This document shows positions 55,010-61,259 of a DNA stretch of 64,000 nt, one piece after another (position 1 is the first letter of the stretch; every line of letters begins with the position of its first letter). This DNA comes from Stappia indica (GTDB taxonomy: Bacteria; Pseudomonadota; Alphaproteobacteria; Rhizobiales; Stappiaceae). The notes beneath the pieces are model-generated. The model worked only from the letters and a program-made list of their open reading frames with translations. It was not told the origin of the DNA and searched no databases. A program made the translations under genes and the position numbers. The stretch lies in NCBI RefSeq assembly GCF_020177335.1, contig NZ_JAIVMG010000001.1:926259-990258 (forward strand), read 5' to 3'.

Positions 55010-56419
55010 TCAACCGGTGGCCCGCGTCTCTTGTGTCCGCGAAGACAGGGCGGCCTTGCGGCTGCGACGCAAGAGGTCGGCATAATCCTTGCCGAAATGG
55101 GTTTCGCACAGGCAGATCGCGGTATCGACGGCGGCGAGATGGGCCGAAAGCCGGGCCTCAGGCGAATCGGCCAGGGCGCCCAGCAAGGCCCGGGTCTTGA
55201 TCTCCAGCGTCTGGTCCAGCGCCTGCCGGGTGCGGGCGGTGATCTCATTCGCCGCCAGGCTTTCCGCCGCATCGCGCATCCGGCTGAGCAGCAACACCCC
55301 GCGCTTGGCCTCCTCGATGGTCGGCGTATCGATCTGCGGCTGACCATCGCCATCGAGCTGCGGCACCGCCAACGCACGGCGGATGTTGCTGGCCGCCGCC
55401 TCCAGCTCGCCGGTGATGAAGCGGGACAGGGAGCGGCGTGTCGCCGCGATCCGCCGGTGCCACTCCGGCGCCTCCTCCAGCTCAAATTGCCGATCGAGGG
55501 TCTTGACCAGCGCATGATAGCCACCGAGCGCCTCGAACAGCACCGTGTTGGAAAAGCCGCCACACACAATCGCGGCGAACCGTTCCGCCTCGGAAAACGC
55601 CATTTCCGCGAAGGCCGCATAGGGCGAGGCCGCGATCTTCCTGAGGCTCGGCGTCTCCGCCAGATTGCTTGCCAGCAGCAACAGGGCTTCCGGCGCCTCC
55701 ACCCGGCGCAGCACCACCGCCGCGATCATGATCGCGTGATCGCGCTTGCGGTCGGTCACCGCCTTGATCCGCCGGAGCGACGGGCTGCCCGGCTTGAAGT
55801 CCCAGACGGTGAGGCGTTCCGGCAGGCTTTCACGCAGCGGATCGAGCCAGGAAATACCGTGGAAGGCCTCCATCATGTCCGCCAGATCGCGCAGCGCCCG
55901 TTCGCCGCCCACCTGCATGGCCAGCCGCTGGCGCGCCCGGTCATCGACCCGTGCGGCTGCGATTTCCTCATCGATCCGCGGCATCACCAGATCACGCAGG
56001 TCCTCGGCAAGCGTCGCCACCTCTTCCGGCTCCACCTCCAGCCGCAACGCCCGCTCGCCGGCCGAGGCAAAAGCCTCCGGCGCCACATCGCGTTGCAGCC
56101 AGGTCCAGATCAGCGGCAGGCTCGCCCGGGTGATCCGGCCGCGCTCCTTGTGCGGCAGGTTCTCATCGACCAGGAGATCGGCGATGGGCGCAAAAAACAT
56201 CCGCTGCAGCCAGTCGCGGCGCGGCTGGCGCGGCAGCCGGTCCACCTCTCCGCGCCGGGACGCCGCGATACAGGCATCGAGGATAAGATCGATATGCGGA
56301 TCGTCCGTGCCACGCGCCCGCGCATTCTCCAGCCCGCGCATCAGCGTGCGCAGCGCCTGCACCGACAGCGCGTCGAGATAGGATCGGATTTTCACACTCA
56401 ATTGGTGCCGGTCCGGCAT
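55010..56419 (-). CDS. Conserved-looking, mainly helical protein, function unknown
   Basis: 469 residues, no signal peptide or membrane helix, and rich in Ala, Arg, Leu and Glu with predicted helical character throughout. Distinct segments include 'RDWLQRMFFAPIADLLVDENLP', 'GGERALRDLADMMEAFHGISWLDPL' and 'VVLRRVEAPEALLLLASNLAETP'. The last looks like a repeat-type helical domain. I do not recognise a family or a catalytic motif. It sits between the lipoprotein gene and ccmI, on the same strand, with its own upstream gap of 164 bp. Confidence 0.75.
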   Translation of the reverse strand: MPDRHQLSVKIRSYLDALSVQALRTLMRGLENARARGTDDPHIDLILDACIAASRRGEVDRLPRQPRRDWLQRMFFAPIADLLVDENLPHKERGRITRASLPLIWTWLQRDVAPEAFASAGERALRLEVEPEEVATLAEDLRDLVMPRIDEEIAAARVDDRARQRLAMQVGGERALRDLADMMEAFHGISWLDPLRESLPERLTVWDFKPGSPSLRRIKAVTDRKRDHAIMIAAVVLRRVEAPEALLLLASNLAETPSLRKIAASPYAAFAEMAFSEAERFAAIVCGGFSNTVLFEALGGYHALVKTLDRQFELEEAPEWHRRIAATRRSLSRFITGELEAAASNIRRALAVPQLDGDGQPQIDTPTIEEAKRGVLLLSRMRDAAESLAANEITARTRQALDQTLEIKTRALLGALADSPEARLSAHLAAVDTAICLCETHFGKDYADLLRRSRKAALSSRTQETRATG

Positions 56420-56559
56420 CGGCTTCCGCTCGACGACAACAGGGTTTGGAAATGAGGTATGACCTTCGCAGAAAAGGATTAATCAATGCTTGGCAGCGCC
56501 CCGGGCCATACACGGGCCGGCGCCGGAGACGCCTGCCCGCGCCCGTCCAGCGACAAAAA

Positions 56560-56569
56560 GTTACGTAAC
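56560..56569. promoter_or_regulatory. Perfect palindrome GTTACGTAAC upstream of the unknown helical protein gene
   Basis: A 10-bp perfect palindrome 141 bp upstream of the start at 56419, in the 164-bp gap. It could be an operator for a dimeric regulator. A single palindrome without a partner site is weak evidence. Confidence 0.25.
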
Positions 56570-56583
56570 GTCAGATACTAAAC

Positions 56584-57036
56584 TCAGGTAATCGGCTGCC
56601 AGCCGCCGCCCTGACCGCGACAGGCGGAGCCGCGCATCGAGCGCTCCCCGTCCTTCAGAAGCAGCACATGGGTGTAATCCCGGCACAGGATATTGTTGAC
56701 CTGATAGTTCGGACCGGCGATCACCCGGCCACGCACACCGCTCGACCGGTTGCTCCAGTCAATCGTCTCACCTGTACGATTGGCGCCAAGCGCATTGCGC
56801 AAGGCGGTGGCCGCTGCCCGGCGATCCGCGTCCGACAATGCCTGCCCCGCATCGGTCTTCAAGAGGTCGGCGAGCGCGAGATCGGCCTCGCTCTGACGCA
56901 GAGGCTGCTCGCGAAAGGCGCTTCCGAGAAAGCCCCCGCCGACGACGATCGAACCATCCGACGGATCGCCCGTCCCGGTGCATCCTGCCATCAGTCCCCC
57001 CGCGACGACCACCGCGCCGAGCCTGCCCCAGATCAT
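56584..57036 (-). CDS. Small lipoprotein, RT0821/17-kDa surface antigen-like
   Basis: 150 residues. ATG 57036 has GGGGA upstream; a GTG at 57060 is possible but adds nothing recognisable. The lipobox is GGLMAGC, so the mature protein should be lipid-anchored at the outer membrane. The C-terminal region 'NRSSGVRGRVIAGPNYQVNNILCRDYTHVLLL' resembles the RT0821/Lpp0805 and 17-kDa antigen group, with a Gly-rich stretch before it. Role unknown; such proteins are thought to stabilise the envelope. Confidence 0.8.
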   Translation of the reverse strand: MIWGRLGAVVVAGGLMAGCTGTGDPSDGSIVVGGGFLGSAFREQPLRQSEADLALADLLKTDAGQALSDADRRAAATALRNALGANRTGETIDWSNRSSGVRGRVIAGPNYQVNNILCRDYTHVLLLKDGERSMRGSACRGQGGGWQPIT

Positions 57037-57208
57037 GTCTGTTTTCCCCGTCCAGCTCACGTCAATTCCGTTCCTGACCCGCGCCGCCGCGCAAGCCCCA
57101 CCCTAGAGCAACAGGCCCAATGGCTCCATCCATCAAATCTCGGGATCGGCGCCCAAGCGCCGGCCTGCGGCGGGAGAATGACCGCATCGGCCATCCCGTA
57201 GCGCAAGG

Positions 57209-58639
57209 TTACCCATGCCTTTGTGGCCGAACTGCGTCATCGAGGGCGGGCAACACCAGCCGCGCGCACAAGCCGCCGGACGGCGCCGGCTCCAGGGTGA
57301 AATTCCCCCCATAGAGCCGCGCCAGATCGACGACGATCGACAGACCCAGCCCGGTTCCCGGCACCGTTTCATCGAGCCGCCGTCCCCGCTGCAGCGCCTC
57401 GGTGCATTCCTCCGGCGTCAGCCCGGGACCATCATCGATCACCCGGATGACGAGGGTCTGGCGCGCGCCGCCATCCGGCTCCAGCCCGGCCTCGACCCGC
57501 ACCCGGCCACGCGCCCATTTGCAGGCGTTGTCGATCAGATTGCCCGCCAATTCCTCAAGATCATGCTCCTCGCCGCGAAAGCGCGGGGCACCCGCGACCT
57601 CAAGCGCGAAATCGAGATCCCGGTCGCGGTAGATCTTCGACATGGCGCGAATGAGCCTGGCGAGCACCGGCTCCACCTCGGTGGCCGCGCCGATCACCCG
57701 GCGCTGCGCCGCCATGCGCGCCCGTTCCAGATGATGGTCGACCTGGGTGCGCATCAGCACCGCCTGTTCGGACACCTTGTCGGCGAAGGCGCCGGGATGG
57801 CCGCGCGCCTCGTTGACAATCACGCTGAGCGGCGTCTTCAGCGCATGGGCCAGATTGCCCACATGGGTACGCGAGCGTTCGACCACCTCCCGATTGGAGC
57901 GCACCAGCGCGTTCAGCTCCACCGCCAGCGGCGCCAGTTCCGGCGGCAAATCCTCATCGACCGCCTCCGCATCCCCCTGGCGAACGGCAGCCAGCGAGGC
58001 GCTGAGCGCCGCCAGCGGTCTGAGGCCGATCCGCACCTGCAGGAAGATGGCCGCGACCAGCCCGAGCCCCAGCACGAACAGCGTCAGCGCCACCCGCCCG
58101 GCGAAGGTCGCCACCCGGGCGTGCAGCTTGGCCGCATCCCCGGCGACGGCGATCAGGTAGGCCACCCCTTCGCCAAAGATGATCTTGCGCTGCAACAGGC
58201 GCAGCTCCCCCCCACGCGGACCGGAAATGGTGGAGCGCAGATCGCCGGGACCGGACAGGGGCGGCAACTCCAGCCGGTCGCCGAACAGCGACTGCGAGGC
58301 ATAGATCATCTCGCCGCTGCGGGCGTTGGTGACGCTCCAGTACCAGCCAGAGGCCGGCAGGTCGAATCGCGGCTCGCCGAGATTGCCCGGTTCCGCCGGC
58401 TCTTGCGGCGTGCCGGCGGCCATTTCGCCGACGATCGCCTTCACATAGACGTCCAGCCGGGCATCGAAGGACCGTTCGCTGTCCTCCCGATAGAGCGCGA
58501 CCAGCACGAACCCGGCCACCGCCAGCGCCAGCACCGACCAGATCGCCGCAACGGTGATCAACCGGGTCGACAGGGCGCGCTTGCCGGATCGGTGCCGCTT
58601 GGTGGCCTGCGCCTCAGGCATCGGCGGCGGCATCCCCAT
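57209..58639 (-). CDS. feuQ: Sensor histidine kinase, FeuQ/PhoQ-like
   Basis: 476 residues. Two membrane helices (about 24-46 and 185-205) flank a periplasmic domain of about 140 residues. The HAMP linker precedes the phospho-accepting His in 'NLAHALKTPLSVIVNEARGH', and the ATPase domain has NLIDNACKWARG, IDDGPGL and VPGTGLGLSIVVDLARLYGG. In Rhizobiales, FeuQ pairs with FeuP and responds to low osmolarity and controls cyclic glucan export. Identification rests on the regulator's sequence, the PepSY-like gene just upstream of it and the neighbouring cycHJKL genes. PhoQ-like is the safe general name. It overlaps the regulator by 26 bp. Confidence 0.7.
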   Translation of the reverse strand: MGMPPPMPEAQATKRHRSGKRALSTRLITVAAIWSVLALAVAGFVLVALYREDSERSFDARLDVYVKAIVGEMAAGTPQEPAEPGNLGEPRFDLPASGWYWSVTNARSGEMIYASQSLFGDRLELPPLSGPGDLRSTISGPRGGELRLLQRKIIFGEGVAYLIAVAGDAAKLHARVATFAGRVALTLFVLGLGLVAAIFLQVRIGLRPLAALSASLAAVRQGDAEAVDEDLPPELAPLAVELNALVRSNREVVERSRTHVGNLAHALKTPLSVIVNEARGHPGAFADKVSEQAVLMRTQVDHHLERARMAAQRRVIGAATEVEPVLARLIRAMSKIYRDRDLDFALEVAGAPRFRGEEHDLEELAGNLIDNACKWARGRVRVEAGLEPDGGARQTLVIRVIDDGPGLTPEECTEALQRGRRLDETVPGTGLGLSIVVDLARLYGGNFTLEPAPSGGLCARLVLPALDDAVRPQRHG

Positions 58640-59291
58640 CGGAGATCCGGTAGCCGAGCCCGCGCACGGTCTCGATCAGATCGGCATCGACCTTCTTGCG
58701 CAGCCGGCCGACGAACACCTCGATGGTGTTGGAATCCCGGTCGAAGTCCTGATCGTACAGATGTTCGATCAGCTCGGTGCGCGAGACGATCCGGCCCTTG
58801 TGGTGCATCAGGTAGGAGAGCAGGCGGAACTCGTGCGAGGTGAGCTTGATCGTCATGCCATCGCGGGTGACCTTGCCGGCGCGAATGTCGAGGCGGATCG
58901 CGCCGACGCTGATTTCGTTGCTGGCGTGGCCGGCAGCGCGGCGCAGCAGGGCGCGCAGGCGGGCAACCACCTCCTCCATGTGGAACGGCTTGGCGACATA
59001 GTCGTCGGCGCCGGCGTCAATGCCGGCCACCTTGTCGCTCCAGCGGTCGCGCGCGGTGAGAATCAGCACCGGCATGGCGCGACCGTCCCGACGCCAGCGC
59101 TCCAGCACGCTGAGGCCATCCAGCACCGGCAGGCCGAGATCGAGAACCACCGCGTCATAGGGCTCGGTATCGCCGAGGAAATGCCCCTCCTCGCCGTCAT
59201 GAGCGGTATCGACCACATATCCGGCTTCCGTCAGGGCCTCGACCAATTGCCGGTTCAGGTCCCGGTCGTCTTCCACCACCAGCAAACGCAT
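58614..59291 (-). CDS. feuP: OmpR-family response regulator, FeuP/PhoP-like
   Basis: 225 residues. The receiver domain begins MRLLVVEDDRDLNRQL, with the phospho-Asp in AVVLDLGLPVLDGL and the Lys in DDYVAKPFHMEEV. The winged helix has 'LTSHEFRLLSYLMHHKGRIVSRTELIEHLY' and 'SNTIEVFVGRLRKKV'. The segment 'DGEEGHFLGDTEPYDAVVLDLGLP' matches what I recall of FeuP. It is the second gene of a three-gene run (PepSY protein, regulator, kinase). It presumably activates envelope-adaptation genes, such as a glucan exporter that is not in this window. Confidence 0.72.
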   Translation of the reverse strand: MRLLVVEDDRDLNRQLVEALTEAGYVVDTAHDGEEGHFLGDTEPYDAVVLDLGLPVLDGLSVLERWRRDGRAMPVLILTARDRWSDKVAGIDAGADDYVAKPFHMEEVVARLRALLRRAAGHASNEISVGAIRLDIRAGKVTRDGMTIKLTSHEFRLLSYLMHHKGRIVSRTELIEHLYDQDFDRDSNTIEVFVGRLRKKVDADLIETVRGLGYRISDGDAAADA

Positions 59292-59354
59292 TGTTGACGC
59301 GATCCTTCGTTTGGAAAAAGTACCGCCGCAGCGGCGTTCGGGTTCATAGCCCGA

Positions 59355-59690
59355 TCAGTTCAGCACCTGACCGGTGCGGGCATCGACCACCCGGGTGACC
59401 AGCCGTTCGCCGCTCAAGACCGACAGACGGTACACCAGCCGCCCGCCCTGCTCACACAGTTCGGCACGGACGATCTCCCCCCGCACCGCCCCGGCGATGG
59501 CGCCAAGGGGTTGCGCCTGACCGTTGGCGACGGCCGCGCGGGCCTGGGACGGACTGAGGCAGGCGGCCATGGCGGCCTGCGGCACGGCCAGAACGGCGAC
59601 GGCGGCCAGCACGACGGCGGCGACCTGCCGGCGAAACGCCGGGGCGAAGCCACTGCGCAAGCGGCGGAAGGGGAGAGCGATCCAGAACAT
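59355..59690 (-). CDS. Small periplasmic PepSY-like protein, possible FeuN-type inhibitor
   Basis: 111 residues. A basic N-terminus and hydrophobic core end in a signal cleavage at AAMAACLSPSQ. The mature part of about 68 residues has the PepSY-like pattern 'GRLVYRLSVLSGERLVTRVVDARTGQVL' and two cysteines. It lies 63 bp upstream of the FeuP-like gene. In Sinorhizobium, FeuN is a small periplasmic protein encoded upstream of feuPQ that restrains FeuQ, so this is a positional and structural candidate. Similarity beyond size, export and position cannot be checked here. Confidence 0.75.
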   Translation of the reverse strand: MFWIALPFRRLRSGFAPAFRRQVAAVVLAAVAVLAVPQAAMAACLSPSQARAAVANGQAQPLGAIAGAVRGEIVRAELCEQGGRLVYRLSVLSGERLVTRVVDARTGQVLN

Positions 59691-59781
59691 GCGGCGACCT
59701 TAGCGATTCCTGCCTGAATAGCATATGAACGGAATGCTCATGTCGAGCCGACGCCGGGCAGTCTCAGGCACGCCCCCCGCC

Positions 59782-60201
59782 CTACCGGCCGCCGCCGCCC
59801 GGCCCCTTGCCCGCCCGGGTCGCCCGCACCGCCCCTTGCAGCCCATCGACCAGAAACAGGCTGACGAGAATGCCCCCGGCCCAGTCATCGAGCGGCGCCG
59901 GCAGAGCGGCGACATCCCAAGTGAACCCGAAGATGCTGTCGGCGATCACCGCCGTCCACCACAGGCCGAGCGGCAGCACGAACAGCAGCCGCCCGAGCCG
60001 GGCGGCGGTGAAGAAATGCCCCTGCTCGGCCAAAAGCACTGCGCGCGCCTCCGCCCGCGCCGCCAGTTCGCCGCGAATGGCCTCAGCCGCCAGATCGGCC
60101 GACAGGCGCGCTGCCTCGCTCCGCGCCTCCACCCGGCGGTCCAGATGGGCAAGCAGCAGCCGCGCCAGCGGTTCGGCGACGAGCCGAAGCAGCCCGATCA
60201 T
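59782..60201 (-). CDS. Putative holin-like membrane protein of the phage/GTA module
   Basis: 139 residues. ATG 60201 overlaps the endolysin stop by 4 bp, so it is the coupled downstream partner; the longer reading to 60351 overlaps the lysozyme gene in another frame. It has an amphipathic Ala/Arg/Glu-rich N-terminal half, then two clear hydrophobic segments ('LGRLLFVLPLGLWWTAVIAD' and 'DDWAGGILVSLFLVDG') and a Gly-rich tail. The 'LGLWWTAVIADSIFGF...LPAPLDDWAG' pattern is common in phage and GTA holins with three membrane segments. It probably controls release of the endolysin. Confidence 0.65.
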   Translation of the reverse strand: MIGLLRLVAEPLARLLLAHLDRRVEARSEAARLSADLAAEAIRGELAARAEARAVLLAEQGHFFTAARLGRLLFVLPLGLWWTAVIADSIFGFTWDVAALPAPLDDWAGGILVSLFLVDGLQGAVRATRAGKGPGGGGR

Positions 60202-60413
60202 CGGCCGTCCCCATCCCGACGCCAGCCCGCCGGGCCATCGGTCACATGCCGCAGGAGGATGTTGCCAAGGTTGAGGGCGATCACCACCCACAGCGCCGAT
60301 TGCGGCGCCAGATGACTGGTCCAGTCCACGCCCGCAAGATAGTGCAGACATTCCAGAAGCAGCGCCGCGCCGGCGGCGAGGCCATTGAGCACGAGGGTCT
60401 TCCAGCCACGCAT
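60198..60413 (-). CDS. Possible independently translated small membrane protein inside the endolysin gene
   Basis: An in-frame ATG at 60413 is preceded by AAAGGA at a 6-bp spacing. Translation from there gives a 71-residue protein with two hydrophobic segments, ending NILLRHVTDGPAGWRRDGDGR. Stand-alone phage proteins of this size and start (MRGWKT...) are known to me, usually encoded next to lysozyme genes. The endolysin frame may have fused to it, with the old start site still usable. Confidence 0.5.
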   Translation of the reverse strand: MRGWKTLVLNGLAAGAALLLECLHYLAGVDWTSHLAPQSALWVVIALNLGNILLRHVTDGPAGWRRDGDGR

Positions 60414-61208
60414 GAGAGGTCCTTTCCGGAACGGGGAAGTGAAGAGATCAGGCAGCCGTCCACGCAGCCGCCAGACCAGCCAGCCGGCAAGGAGGGCCGC
60501 AAGGAGCCCCGCCCCGGCCAGCCAGAGGGAGCGGTTGCTGCCCACAGCCAGCAGTGCGGCGGCGCCGGCCGGCAGCAGCGCGACCAGGCCCTTGCGACGC
60601 AACAGAGGGCGACGCAACAGGGGGCGACGGAACGAGCGGCGGGGCGCGGCGGTTTTTGTGCGCTCTCCCGCATCCCCTGCCGGACGGGCGGTGCTTTGAG
60701 TTTCGGACGTGGCGACATCCGTGCCATCGCCGTAATCACCGGTAAGCAGGAGCCTTGCCTCCTCCCGGCGGCGCCGGACCAGCCCGGCCAGGCGACGACC
60801 GCCGGCGGTGGCGTAGTTTTCCGCAAGGATCCGCGCCGCGCCGGTCACGTCGCCCGCCGCCAGCGCGCGCGCCCAGCGCCAGTTCAGCGCGCCGGGCCCA
60901 AGGTTGTAGGCAACCGAGCAGCACGCATCGAAGCGGTGCTGCGGCATGGCGCCGAACCGGGCGAGGACCGCCGCGCCGTACTCTTTCTCCACGAGGCGGG
61001 CCAGCAACGCCTCGCAGTCCTTGCGTGAGATGCGATCGCCGATGGCGAGCGGGCGGCGATGCCGTTCACGCCACCAGGCGCGGAACACGGCGGAGCGTTC
61101 GGTGAAACCGTAGCCGATGGTCACCACCCCCGCCGGATCCCGGTAGGCGCGGGTCACGAGCCCTTCATGCCGCGCGATGAACGCGGCGCCCCTGTCGCTG
61201 AGACGCAT
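60198..61208 (-). CDS. GH24 endolysin (phage-type lysozyme) with C-terminal membrane domain
   Basis: 336 residues. The lysozyme domain (1-150) has the catalytic triad pattern E-x8-D-x5-T in RHEGLVTRAYRDPAGVVTIG. It hydrolyses peptidoglycan beta-1,4 bonds. The linker (about 165-200) is basic and repetitive (RRPLLRRPLL). Two hydrophobic parts follow: one at about 205-245, and a C-terminal 71-residue segment beginning MRGWKTLVLNGLAAG that resembles a separate small phage membrane protein. That segment has its own ATG and ribosome site, so two products are possible. AAGGAG lies upstream of ATG 61208. It follows the GTA-type tail gene by 51 bp. Confidence 0.85.
   Translation of the reverse strand: MRLSDRGAAFIARHEGLVTRAYRDPAGVVTIGYGFTERSAVFRAWWRERHRRPLAIGDRISRKDCEALLARLVEKEYGAAVLARFGAMPQHRFDACCSVAYNLGPGALNWRWARALAAGDVTGAARILAENYATAGGRRLAGLVRRRREEARLLLTGDYGDGTDVATSETQSTARPAGDAGERTKTAAPRRSFRRPLLRRPLLRRKGLVALLPAGAAALLAVGSNRSLWLAGAGLLAALLAGWLVWRLRGRLPDLFTSPFRKGPLMRGWKTLVLNGLAAGAALLLECLHYLAGVDWTSHLAPQSALWVVIALNLGNILLRHVTDGPAGWRRDGDGR
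60594..60638 (-). repeat. 15-bp tandem repeat in the endolysin linker
   Basis: Two near-identical 15-bp units, GCGACGCAACAGAGG and GCGACGCAACAGGGG, plus a degenerate third, encode the RRPLL repeats of the linker. The unit length keeps the frame, so slippage would change linker length only. Confidence 0.75.
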
Positions 61209-61259
61209 CGTATTGGTTCTCCTTGTGACGTGACCGGAGGTTCTTGCGTGAGATCGGGG

